DNA from: Enterobacter sp. CC120223-11
GTDB taxonomy: Bacteria > Pseudomonadota > Gammaproteobacteria > Enterobacterales > Enterobacteriaceae
Assembly (NCBI RefSeq): GCF_900215375.1
Contig: NZ_OBEF01000015.1
Span: 60,296 to 124,295, forward strand
Reading direction: 5' to 3'
DNA length: 64,000 bases
The notes under the pieces were generated by a model, which saw nothing but the letters and a program-made list of their open reading frames with translations, had not been told where the DNA came from and made no database searches. The translations under genes were made by a program, and so were the position numbers. Shown here piece by piece: positions 20,367 to 27,954 of this stretch (its first letter is position 1; each line of letters starts with the position of its first letter).

Positions 20367-21821
20367 TTATTTTTCAATCGGATAGATAGTCCCGGTGTTC
20401 ATGATGCCGTTCGGATCGAACTGCTTCTTCAGCCCTTCCAGCAGCGCCCAGGCGGTGCCGTGTTCCGCTTTGGCCCAGTGCACGCGGTGTTTACCGATGC
20501 CGTGATGGTGAACCATCGAGCCGCCAAGATTGATCGTCTCCTCGCAAATGATTTTGTTCAGCGGGTTGTGGTACTTGTCGATCTCTTCTTCCGGCTTGCA
20601 GCCCACCACGTTGTAGTCGTACACGAAGTACATATTGGTGCCATTGATATAGCTGTGAGAAGAGTGACCGCCGAGCATGGTGATGTCATCGGCGTGCGGG
20701 AACTCGGTGCGGATACGGTGGATCACGCGCTCGTAAATCTGATGGATGCTGCTCCAGTCACCGGACACTTCCGTGGTGAAGCCCATATTGCCGGTTTTGA
20801 GGATCTGTACACGTTCAGCCGCGACCTTCTCCGGACCCCAGTTCAGATGGTTGAACCAGTTTTCAATAAGCTTGCTGTCCACGCGGGTGCACTGCGGGTA
20901 GCGGGCAACAACCTCGGCAATCCCTTCCCCGGTCGCTTTCGCGATACGTGGATTTCCCTCTGCCATAAAGATCAGCACGCATTTGCCGTCGGCGAAATGG
21001 GTAAAGTGCTGCGTGCCGTCTTCGGCGTCGTAAAGACGTGCGATGGACGGACGATAGCCCTCAACCATCACTTCGCGCAGGATATCGAAGCCCACCTTCA
21101 TGTCGTCGAGGATGTAGCCGTAGAAGAGGTTGTTTTCCGGGGTGAATTTGAAAATTTTCACCGTCACTTCCGTGATGTAGCACAGCGCCCCTTCGTTGCC
21201 GATGATGATGTGGCGAATGTCCGGCCCGGCGGCACGGCGCGGCACGTTTTTGATGCGCGTGATGGTACCGTCCGGCAGCACGGCCTCAAGCCCAACCACC
21301 ATGTCTTCAATTGCGCCATACAGCGTAGAGAACTGGCCGATACTGCGGGTGGCGACCAGGCCGCCCATCTGCGCCAGCGGTTTTGACTGCGGCGAGTGAC
21401 CCGTGGTGTAGCCTTTGGCGCGCAGGGCGTTTTCCAGCACCTCCAGCGGGACGCCGCACTGCGCGGTGGCCTGCATGTTCTCGATATCAATATCGATGAT
21501 TTTGTTCATCCCGGAGCCGTCGAGCACCAGCGAATTTTTCACCACCGTTTCCAGCCCGCCTTCCGTCGCGGATGCCCCGGTGCGCGGCACGCCGTTGATT
21601 TTGTGCTGGTTCATAAACGCCAGCACCTGAGAAACCTGCTGAGTGGATCCCAGTTTTACCACCGCCGCCGGCAGCGGCAGCGTGAACACACCGTGAATGT
21701 CGGCAAATTTTCTGAAGCGATCGACGCTGTTTTTCTTCAGTACGTTCTCATCGGTGACAACGCGTTCCGGGCCAACAATCTCTTTCACCTGATCAACAAT
21801 TGCTTCGCGGGATAAAGACAT
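20367..21821 (-). CDS. ygcU: FAD-linked oxidase, GlcD/ADPS-like (YgcU)
   Basis: Flavoprotein of the VAO/PCMH family (FAD_binding_4 plus FAD-oxidase C-terminal domain), 484 residues, related to glycolate/D-lactate dehydrogenases and to alkyldihydroxyacetone-phosphate synthase. The FAD-binding region is visible as GASATEGGLETVV, TTGHSPQSKPLAQMGG and GLVATRSIGQFSTLYGAIED (about residues 75-170); the C-terminal SMVHHHGIGKHR has the conserved histidines. The substrate is unknown; a hydroxy-acid or a glycerol-like phosphate are the family options. Second gene after ygcW. Association with the ETF-like pair resembles lactate dehydrogenase-Etf complexes. Confidence 0.87.
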   Translation of the reverse strand: MSLSREAIVDQVKEIVGPERVVTDENVLKKNSVDRFRKFADIHGVFTLPLPAAVVKLGSTQQVSQVLAFMNQHKINGVPRTGASATEGGLETVVKNSLVLDGSGMNKIIDIDIENMQATAQCGVPLEVLENALRAKGYTTGHSPQSKPLAQMGGLVATRSIGQFSTLYGAIEDMVVGLEAVLPDGTITRIKNVPRRAAGPDIRHIIIGNEGALCYITEVTVKIFKFTPENNLFYGYILDDMKVGFDILREVMVEGYRPSIARLYDAEDGTQHFTHFADGKCVLIFMAEGNPRIAKATGEGIAEVVARYPQCTRVDSKLIENWFNHLNWGPEKVAAERVQILKTGNMGFTTEVSGDWSSIHQIYERVIHRIRTEFPHADDITMLGGHSSHSYINGTNMYFVYDYNVVGCKPEEEIDKYHNPLNKIICEETINLGGSMVHHHGIGKHRVHWAKAEHGTAWALLEGLKKQFDPNGIMNTGTIYPIEK

Positions 21822-21902
21822 AACGTTTCCTTTCTGATTTAAGAGTAAAAAATGCAGGAACCACCGTACTCAACAGGCAATATCTATTAAGAATTACCTT
21901 AA

Positions 21903-22688
21903 TTAGCGGACTAAATATCCACCGTCGACGACTAATAAATGACCATTCACATAATCAGAAGCGCGGCTGGAAAGATAAACCATTGCCCCCATTAAATCCT
22001 GGGTATCTCCCCAGCGATTCGCAGGAATATGATCCAGCACACGTTGGTTGGTCTCTGGATTACTGCGCGTGGCCGTTGTAATTTCGGTTGCATAATATCC
22101 AGGCGCAATACCATTAACCTGAATATTGTACTGACCTAATTCATCACAATAGGCTTTGGTAAAACCGGCTAACGCATGTTTGGTTGCGGAATAAGCAGGT
22201 GACCACTGTCCACCTAAATACGAAAATAACGAACAGATATTAATAATTTTTCCGTGCTTTTGCGGAATCATCACTTTTGCTGCTTCGTGGCTTAATTCAA
22301 AGGCCGCCGTCAGGTTGACGTCGATCATCGGGTCCCAGTCGGCACGACCAAAATCCAGCACTTTGTTCAGCTTACAAATTCCGGCGTTGTTCACCAGAAT
22401 ATCGACCGTGCCAAAGCGCTCACAGCAGGCCGCGATAATCTTACCCGGGGCACCTTCGGCGGTGATATCGACCTGCATGAATTCGACCTGCACGCCCTGC
22501 TGCTCAATCAGCTCGCGGGTTTCGCCGTTGTCTTTGATGAAGCTTGGGATAAACAGATTCGCCCCGGCTTTCGCCAGCGCCATCGCAAACGCCTGGCCCA
22601 GGCCGCTGTTGCCGCCGGTGACGATGGCCGTTTTTCCCTTCAGGGAGAAGAAATCCATTGAAAATGCATTAAGCGACTCGATAGACAT
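21903..22688 (-). CDS. ygcW: SDR family oxidoreductase (YgcW)
   Basis: NAD(P)-dependent short-chain dehydrogenase of the gluconate-5-dehydrogenase/KduD-like type; substrate unknown. ATG 22688 with GGAG 7 bp upstream gives 261 residues, as in E. coli. It has the cofactor motif TGGNSGLGQAFA (about residues 19-30), NNAGI, and the catalytic YSATKHA (Tyr/Lys). It is the promoter-proximal gene of ygcW-ygcU-ygcS-ygcR-ygcQ. Its last third is more AT-rich than its neighbours. Its leader carries an intrinsic terminator and an overlapping alternative hairpin. Confidence 0.9.
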   Translation of the reverse strand: MSIESLNAFSMDFFSLKGKTAIVTGGNSGLGQAFAMALAKAGANLFIPSFIKDNGETRELIEQQGVQVEFMQVDITAEGAPGKIIAACCERFGTVDILVNNAGICKLNKVLDFGRADWDPMIDVNLTAAFELSHEAAKVMIPQKHGKIINICSLFSYLGGQWSPAYSATKHALAGFTKAYCDELGQYNIQVNGIAPGYYATEITTATRSNPETNQRVLDHIPANRWGDTQDLMGAMVYLSSRASDYVNGHLLVVDGGYLVR

Positions 22689-22713
22689 AATGTGGCTCCA
22701 TAATCCTTCAGGC

Positions 22714-22762
22714 AAAAAAAAAGAAAGGCAACTTCCCCCGCGAAGAGGGAAGTCACCTTTCT
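22714..22762 (-). terminator. Leader terminator (attenuator) upstream of ygcW
   Basis: On the minus strand AGAAAGG and ACTTCCC-complementary arms (22762-22747 with 22737-22722) form a 14-bp stem interrupted by one 2x2 internal loop, with a 9-nt loop, directly followed by nine T residues (22722-22714). It ends 25 nt before the ygcW ATG, so it would stop transcription before the gene unless antiterminated. On the plus strand no T tract follows, so it does not serve yqcE. Confidence 0.88.
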
Positions 22763-22778
22763 CATATTCTCTGGTAAC
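22752..22778 (-). promoter_or_regulatory. Candidate antiterminator hairpin, ygcW leader
   Basis: Read on the minus strand, GTTACC (22778-22773) can pair with GGTGAC (22757-22752) across a 15-nt loop AGAGAATATGAGAAA. The loop's 3' part and the second arm are also the 5' arm of the ygcW terminator, so the two structures exclude each other. The same 27-nt architecture occurs before yqcE, with compensatory changes in the stem. Confidence 0.7.
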
Positions 22779-22814
22779 TGGGCGTAATTTTTAGCACAGC
22801 CGTCCGGGGGCGAA

Positions 22815-22830
22815 TGTGATGCGCTTCACA
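22815..22830. promoter_or_regulatory. CRP-binding site 1 (ygcW side)
   Basis: TGTGATGCGCTTCACA is a perfect match to TGTGA-N6-TCACA. Its centre (22822.5) is 41.5 bp from position 22781 on the minus strand, the class II CRP spacing, where the conserved ygcW leader element begins; a TAAAAA -10 box (22793-22788) fits that start. Predicts cAMP-CRP activation of ygcW. Confidence 0.8.
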
Positions 22831-22871
22831 GAGCCGGGTTTCACTCATGCAAATTGAGTAAACGTAAGAAG

Positions 22872-22887
22872 CGTGATTATTCTCACA
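22872..22887. promoter_or_regulatory. CRP-binding site 2 (yqcE side)
   Basis: CGTGATTATTCTCACA differs from TGTGA-N6-TCACA at one base. Its centre (22879.5) is 41.5 bp from 22921, where the conserved yqcE leader element begins, mirroring site 1 exactly. A TATTTG box (22909-22914) would be the -10. Predicts CRP activation of yqcE-ygcE. Confidence 0.65.
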
Positions 22888-22922
22888 CTCAAACTCCGCT
22901 GAACATGTTATTTGTTACGACA

Positions 22923-22949
22923 ATTACTAGAGCCCATGAGAAAAGTAAT
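22923..22949 (+). promoter_or_regulatory. Candidate antiterminator hairpin, yqcE leader
   Basis: ATTACT (22923-22928) can pair with AGTAAT (22944-22949) across a 15-nt loop AGAGCCCATGAGAAA. Relative to the ygcW copy, the first pair is A-U instead of G-C and the sixth U-A instead of C-G, so pairing is kept while sequence changes. The second arm is part of the 5' arm of the following terminator, so the two folds are exclusive. Confidence 0.7.
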
Positions 22950-22985
22950 CCACCTGCAAAGGCGGCTTACTTTTCTCTTTTTTTT
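22938..22985 (+). terminator. Leader terminator (attenuator) upstream of yqcE
   Basis: GAGAAAAGTAA (22938-22948) pairs perfectly with TTACTTTTCTC (22967-22977); the apical part can extend with two mismatches. Eight T residues follow (22978-22985). It ends 35 nt before the yqcE ATG on the coding strand, so it must be read through for yqcE and ygcE to be expressed from the upstream promoter. Confidence 0.88.
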
Positions 22986-23020
22986 GTTTGTTTTCCGTCC
23001 AGATAACACGAGAGAACGAT

Positions 23021-24322
23021 ATGCAAAAATCATCATATCGCCGTTGGATAACCCTCGCCATTATTAGCTTTAGTGGCGGCGTGAGTTTTGACCTGGCTTA
23101 TTTACGTTATATTTACCAAATCCCTATGGCAAAATTTATGGGATTTAGCAATACCGAAATTGGGTTAATCATGAGTACTTTCGGAATAACCGCAATTATT
23201 CTCTATGCGCCCAGCGGCGTCATTGCCGATAAATTCTCGCACCGTAAAATGATCACCTCGGCAATGATCGTGACCGGGCTGCTCGGCCTGCTAATGGCCA
23301 CCTATCCGCCGCTCTGGGTCATGCTGCTGATTCAGGTGGCCTTTGCCATCACCACCATTCTGATGCTGTGGTCGGTGTCGATCAAAGCCGCTTCGATGCT
23401 GGGCGACAGCACCGAGCAGGGCAAGATCATGGGCTGGATGGAAGGGCTGCGCGGCGTGGGCGTGATGTCGCTGGCGGTGTTCACGATGTGGGCCTTCTCC
23501 CGCTTCGCCGCTGACGATCCGAACAGCCTGAAAACGGTGATTCTGATCTACAGCGTGGTCTATATTCTGCTGGGGATCCTCTGCTGGTTTTTCGTCGCCG
23601 ACGGCGTGGAACCGGGCGTAACGGATGCGGCTCAGCCGAAAAAAGCTTTCCAGCTCAGCGATATCCTTTCCGTACTGCGCATCAGCACCACCTGGTATTG
23701 CAGCCTGATTATCTTCGGCGTGTACACCATTTACGCCATCCTCAGCTACTCCACCAACTACCTGACCGAGATGTACGGCATGTCGCTGGTTGCCGCGAGC
23801 TATATGGGAATCGTCATTAACAAAATCTTCCGGGCCTTCTGTGGCCCGTTAGGCGGGCTGATAACCACCTATAGCCGGGTGAAATCGCCGACGCGTGTGA
23901 TTCAGATCCTCTCCGTCATCAGCGCCCTGACGCTGGTTGCCCTGCTGGCGACCAATAACAATCCGCAGTCTGTTGCTATCGGGATCGGCCTGATTCTGCT
24001 GCTGGCTTTCACCTGTTATGCCTCACGCGGGCTCTATTTCGCCTGCCCGGGCGAAGCCAGAACGCCGACCTTTATTATGGGCACCACCGTCGGGATCTGT
24101 TCGGTGATCGGCTTCCTGCCCGACGTCTTTGTTTACCCTGTCGTCGGTTACTGGCAAGACACGCTGCCCGCCGCCGAAGCCTACCGCAACATGTGGCTAA
24201 TGGGCCTGGGCGCAGTCTGCATGGTTATCGTCTTTACCTTCCTGCTGTTCAGGAAAATCCGCGCCGCGGGTCAGGAAACGGAAAACGTAGCGTCGCTGGC
24301 CGCAGAAAGCGCAGGCGAGTGA
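23021..24322 (+). CDS. yqcE: MFS transporter (YqcE)
   Basis: Inner-membrane permease of the major facilitator superfamily, 433 residues, about 12 membrane segments, substrate unknown. ATG 23021 is preferred (GAGAGAA upstream, start MQKSSYRRWITLA). The cytoplasmic loop 2-3 motif GVIADKFSHRKMI is visible near residue 70. The first 200 bases are AT-rich compared with the rest of the gene. It is co-transcribed with the kinase gene ygcE 25 bp downstream, which suggests uptake of a carbohydrate that is then phosphorylated. Confidence 0.88.
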   Translation: MQKSSYRRWITLAIISFSGGVSFDLAYLRYIYQIPMAKFMGFSNTEIGLIMSTFGITAIILYAPSGVIADKFSHRKMITSAMIVTGLLGLLMATYPPLWVMLLIQVAFAITTILMLWSVSIKAASMLGDSTEQGKIMGWMEGLRGVGVMSLAVFTMWAFSRFAADDPNSLKTVILIYSVVYILLGILCWFFVADGVEPGVTDAAQPKKAFQLSDILSVLRISTTWYCSLIIFGVYTIYAILSYSTNYLTEMYGMSLVAASYMGIVINKIFRAFCGPLGGLITTYSRVKSPTRVIQILSVISALTLVALLATNNNPQSVAIGIGLILLLAFTCYASRGLYFACPGEARTPTFIMGTTVGICSVIGFLPDVFVYPVVGYWQDTLPAAEAYRNMWLMGLGAVCMVIVFTFLLFRKIRAAGQETENVASLAAESAGE

Positions 24323-24347
24323 CGGGTCAATTTAAAGGAGATGGACA

Positions 24348-25826
24348 ATGTCTGAGAAATACATCATTGGAATTGATGGCGGCAGTCAGAGTACCAAAGT
24401 CGTGATGTACGACCTGAAAGGGAACGTGGTCTGCGAGGGCAAAGGGTTATTGCAGCCAATGTACACGCCTGATGCGGATACGGTGGAACATCCGGACGAC
24501 GATCTCTGGACCTCACTGTGCGCAGCCGGTAAAGATTTGATGCGCCAGTTTGGCGGCAGGGCAGAAAACATCGTCGGCATCGGCCTCGGCTCCATCCGCT
24601 GCTGTCGCGCACTGCTGAAGAAAGACGGCACGCCCGCCGCGCAGCTTATCAGCTGGCAGGATTCCCGCGTGACGCGCCCTTATGAGCACACAAATAATGA
24701 CGTTGCCTTCGTGACGTCCTTCTCCGGCTATCTTTCGCTTCGCCTCACCGGCGAGCGTAAGGACAACATCGCCAACTACTTCGGACAGTGGCCGGTGGAC
24801 TACAAAACCTGGAACTGGAGCGAAGACCCGGCCGTTTTCGAGAAATTCAATATTCCTCGCGAAATGCTGTTTGACGTGCAGATGCCGGGCACGGTGTTAG
24901 GCCATATCACGGCTGAAGCGGCAAAAGCGACGGGCTTCCCGCAGGGGCTGCCGGTGGTGTGCAGCACCAGCGATAAGGCCGTTGAGGCCCTCGGCGCGGG
25001 CTTGCTCGACGATGAAACGGCTGTTATTTCGCTCGGCACCTACATCGCGCTGATGATGAACGGCAGGCAGTTGCCGAAAGACCCACAGGCCTACTGGCCG
25101 ATTATGTCCTCCATCCCGGAAACGCTGCTGTATGAAGGCTACGGCATTCGCAAAGGCATGTGGACCGTCAGCTGGCTGCGCGACATGCTCGGCGAGTCGC
25201 TGATTCAGGATGCAAAAGCCAAAGGCATTTCGCCGGAGGATTTGCTCAATCAAAAAGCCAGCCATGTTCCTCCAGGCTGCGACGGCCTGATGACCGTGCT
25301 CGACTGGCTGACTAATCCGTGGGAGCCGTATAAGCGCGGCATCATGATTGGCTTCAACGCCACGATGGACTACGCGTGGATTTACCGCTCAATCCTCGAA
25401 AGCATAGCCCTGACGCTGAAAAACAACTACGACAGCATGACGAGCGAAATGCGCCAGCAGGCGAAGCAGGTGATCATCACCGGCGGCGGCTCCAACAGCG
25501 ATCTGTTTATGCAGATTTTCGCCGACGTCTTCAACATGCCCGCCCGCCGTAATGCGATTAACGGCTGCGCCAGCCTCGGTGCAGCCATTAATACTGCCGT
25601 GGGCCTGGGCCTTTATTCGTCGTATCAAAAAGCGGTAGATAATATGGTGCGGGTGAAAGACGTGTTTACCCCGGTTGCCGCCCATGCTGTGCGCTACGAG
25701 GCGATGAATAAAGGGATCTTTAAAGATCTGACCAAACACACCGATCCGATTCTGAAAAAATCGTACGAAGTGTTCCATGGGGATTTGAGTCAGGTAGAGG
25801 CGATTCAGAGCTGGTCGAACGCCTGA
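24348..25826 (+). CDS. ygcE: FGGY-family carbohydrate kinase (YgcE)
   Basis: ATP-dependent sugar or polyol kinase of the FGGY family (xylulokinase/glycerol kinase fold), 492 residues, the same length as E. coli YgcE. The N-terminal phosphate-binding motif GIDGGSQSTKVVMYD (about residues 7-21), the SWQDSR motif, CSTSDKAVEALGAG and the C-terminal ITGGGSNSDLFMQIFADVF signature are all present. AAAGGAG lies 7 bp before the ATG. The natural substrate is not established; linkage to YqcE implies it phosphorylates the transported compound. Confidence 0.88.
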   Translation: MSEKYIIGIDGGSQSTKVVMYDLKGNVVCEGKGLLQPMYTPDADTVEHPDDDLWTSLCAAGKDLMRQFGGRAENIVGIGLGSIRCCRALLKKDGTPAAQLISWQDSRVTRPYEHTNNDVAFVTSFSGYLSLRLTGERKDNIANYFGQWPVDYKTWNWSEDPAVFEKFNIPREMLFDVQMPGTVLGHITAEAAKATGFPQGLPVVCSTSDKAVEALGAGLLDDETAVISLGTYIALMMNGRQLPKDPQAYWPIMSSIPETLLYEGYGIRKGMWTVSWLRDMLGESLIQDAKAKGISPEDLLNQKASHVPPGCDGLMTVLDWLTNPWEPYKRGIMIGFNATMDYAWIYRSILESIALTLKNNYDSMTSEMRQQAKQVIITGGGSNSDLFMQIFADVFNMPARRNAINGCASLGAAINTAVGLGLYSSYQKAVDNMVRVKDVFTPVAAHAVRYEAMNKGIFKDLTKHTDPILKKSYEVFHGDLSQVEAIQSWSNA

Positions 25827-25834
25827 TTTTTTTT

Positions 25835-25925
25835 CCGGGTGGCAGAGTGCCCGGTGGCGGCTAACACCTTACCGGGCCTACAAAATCCCGAATCGTAGGC
25901 CGGGTAAGCGCCAGCGCCACCCGGC
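25835..25925. repeat. REP/BIME element between ygcE and queE
   Basis: Two inverted REP-like units, 25835-25881 (CCGGGTGGC... ending ACCGGGCCTAC) and 25895-25925 (GTAGGCCGGGTAAGCG ... CACCCGGCA), fill the gap between the convergent ygcE and queE stops. Such pairs often act as mRNA 3' stabilisers or bidirectional terminators; no separate terminator was seen. Confidence 0.85.
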
Positions 25926-25931
25926 ATTTCA

Positions 25932-26603
25932 TCAGGCAATATTCAGGTATTTATGCGTCTGCATCGACAGACGCCAGTTGCGGGCGATGCAGGTTTCGAT
26001 GCACAGGCGCGTGGCGTCGTCTTTCTGGCTGATTGGCTGCAGCGCAATGACGCGCTGCTTTTCGTCGCTCAGCGTTGCCAGCAGTTCATCCAGCGCTTCG
26101 ATGTCGCGCACGCGGCCAACCGGATGCTTGATTTCATCGGCGCGATGCAGCGCCTGGGACAGCACTTCGTACCCGCCGCGCATATTCACTTTCGGCGACA
26201 CGGTGACCCAGGTGGCGTGCGAGCAGCGCACTTCATGGGTGCCGCTGGTTTCAATCTGACAGCTGTAGCCGTTCTGCTCGAGCAGCGTGGTCAGCGGCGT
26301 TAAATCATGAATGCAGGGTTCGCCGCCGGTGATCACCACATGGCGCGCCGTCCAGCCCTGGCGGGTGATGGCAGTCAGCAGATCTTCCGGGGTGCCTGCG
26401 CCCCATTTGTCGCTCTCTTTGGTTTTCGCCAGAATGCTGAACAAAGAGACTTCCCGATCTTCCAGCATCTCCCAGGTATGTTTGGTATCGCACCACGCAC
26501 AGCCAACCGGGCATCCCTGTAAGCGAATAAAAATGGCAGGAACGCCAGTGAAGTAACCCTCGCCTTGCAGGGTCTGGAACATTTCGTTAATCGGGTACTG
26601 CAT
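25932..26603 (-). CDS. queE: 7-carboxy-7-deazaguanine synthase
   Basis: Radical-SAM enzyme of queuosine synthesis that contracts 6-carboxytetrahydropterin (made by QueD) to 7-carboxy-7-deazaguanine. The 223-residue protein has the radical-SAM cysteines as C31-x3-C35-x2-C38 within GCPVGCAWCDTKH, and the GGEP motif (ITGGEPCIHD) that binds SAM. The enterobacterial QueE length matches. It is monocistronic, converging with ygcE across a BIME. Confidence 0.95.
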   Translation of the reverse strand: MQYPINEMFQTLQGEGYFTGVPAIFIRLQGCPVGCAWCDTKHTWEMLEDREVSLFSILAKTKESDKWGAGTPEDLLTAITRQGWTARHVVITGGEPCIHDLTPLTTLLEQNGYSCQIETSGTHEVRCSHATWVTVSPKVNMRGGYEVLSQALHRADEIKHPVGRVRDIEALDELLATLSDEKQRVIALQPISQKDDATRLCIETCIARNWRLSMQTHKYLNIA

Positions 26604-26799
26604 AGTCGTCTCGGTGATAGGAGTAAACGATAATTATCGCAGATTTAGCCCCTCAGGGCGAGCCAACCGGCTGCGTGGCGCACTTCTGCAACCAATCCTA
26701 AACGCCTCACACTCTCAGGCTCCGTCGCAAACGCCATTGATACGGCGTTGATATCCCACTCCCTACACTCGTCGCATCCTTTTAAGCGAGAGTGCAATC

Positions 26800-27909
26800 T
26801 TGAATACGTTATTGATGACAGGTGTGACCGGTTTTCTGGGCGGCGCGGTTTTTGAAAAACTGCTCAATCAGGAATCAGACTTTACTTATCTCTTGTTAGT
26901 CAGGGCTGACAACAAATCTGCGGCGGTTGAGCGCGTGAAGGACAATATGCGCAAGTTCAACGTCAGCGAAGCCCGACTGGCACGGCTGAATGAGGGTCAT
27001 ATCCTGCTCGGCGATCTCGGTTCGCCAGAAGATTTCCTCAATGACACCCGTCTGGACAGCGTGACGCACGTGCTGAACTGCGCCGCCGTGGCCTCTTTTG
27101 GCAACAATCCGCTTATCTGGAAAGTTAACGTGGAAGGCACGCTGGCCTTTGCGCGCCGCATGTCTCAGGTGAGCGGTCTGCTGCGCTTTTTACACGTTGG
27201 CACCGCGATGTCCTGCGCGCCAGAACCTGATTCGCTGGTTTCAGAAAGTGCCACTTTCCACGAACGTGCGGAGCATCTTGTGGAATATACCCACTCGAAA
27301 TCCACCATCGAACAACTGATGCGCGAAGAATGCCCATCTCTGCCGTTAGTGATTGCCCGACCTTCCATTGTCGTCGGCCATACCGATCACGGCTGCCAAC
27401 CCTCCAGCAGCATTTTCTGGGTCTTCAGCATGGCGCTGATGCTACAGAAGTTCATGTGTTCGCTTGAGGACAGAATCGACGTGATCCCGGTTGATTACTG
27501 CGCCGATGCGCTGCTCATGCTGCTTTCCGGCAAGGTGGCGCAGGGCGAAGTAGTCCACATTTCCGCTGGCGAAGAGAACAGCGTGCGCTTTGCAGAGATT
27601 GATGACGCCATGGCGCTGGCGCTGGAGAAAGCGCCGGTCAGCGACCAGTACGCGCAGGTAAGCTATGAAACGCTGGTCAAAACGCGCCGTGAGCTGAAAG
27701 GCATTTTTGGCCCCTGCAACGAGCGCCTGATGCTGAAAGCGATGCGTCTGTACGGCGCGTTTGCGATGCTCAACGTGCGCTTCAGCAACGAAAAGTTGCT
27801 GAGCCTCGGCATGCCTAAACCGCCACGCTTTACGGACTACATCGCCCGCTGCGTGCAGACGACGCAGGGCATGTCGATCCCCCAGCAGATGGCCGTTGAT
27901 TTTAAATAA
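26800..27909 (+). CDS. SDR oxidoreductase, thioester-reductase/FAR-like, unknown role
   Basis: A 369-residue extended-SDR protein with an N-terminal NAD(P)-binding TGVTGFLGG motif (residues 7-15), the downstream NCAAVASFG and NVEGTLAFARRM segments, and the catalytic YTHSK (Tyr-x3-Lys). This arrangement is typical of the NAD_binding_4 group (carboxylic-acid/thioester reductase domains, fatty acyl-CoA reductases). The start is a TTG at 26800; the next ATG (26815) would cut into the first beta strand. It is a single gene between queE and the nanE module and absent from this place in E. coli K-12. The natural substrate is not known. Confidence 0.75.
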   Translation: MNTLLMTGVTGFLGGAVFEKLLNQESDFTYLLLVRADNKSAAVERVKDNMRKFNVSEARLARLNEGHILLGDLGSPEDFLNDTRLDSVTHVLNCAAVASFGNNPLIWKVNVEGTLAFARRMSQVSGLLRFLHVGTAMSCAPEPDSLVSESATFHERAEHLVEYTHSKSTIEQLMREECPSLPLVIARPSIVVGHTDHGCQPSSSIFWVFSMALMLQKFMCSLEDRIDVIPVDYCADALLMLLSGKVAQGEVVHISAGEENSVRFAEIDDAMALALEKAPVSDQYAQVSYETLVKTRRELKGIFGPCNERLMLKAMRLYGAFAMLNVRFSNEKLLSLGMPKPPRFTDYIARCVQTTQGMSIPQQMAVDFK

Positions 27910-27915
27910 GAAGCT

Positions 27916-27941
27916 AAAACCCGCCGAGGCGGGTTTTTTAT
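27916..27941. terminator. Bidirectional terminator between the SDR gene and nanE
   Basis: CCCGCC-GGCGGG hairpin with flanking A4 and T6 tracts serves both the plus-strand SDR gene and minus-strand nanE. The sequence from here into the nanE stop (27916-27962) matches 31214-31259 at 43 of 47 positions, the terminator and stop region of eno. Confidence 0.9.
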
Positions 27942-27954
27942 TAAGGGCGAAACG

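Noticed and set aside
22752..22949. BglG/LicT-type RAT elements
   Set aside because: The stem-loop sequences do not match the RAT consensus and no BglG-type protein is encoded here; YgcP belongs to the GlpP family.
22938..22985. Terminator serving a gene upstream of yqcE
   Set aside because: The gene on the other side (ygcW) is divergent, so no coding transcript enters from the left; the hairpin can only act in the yqcE leader.
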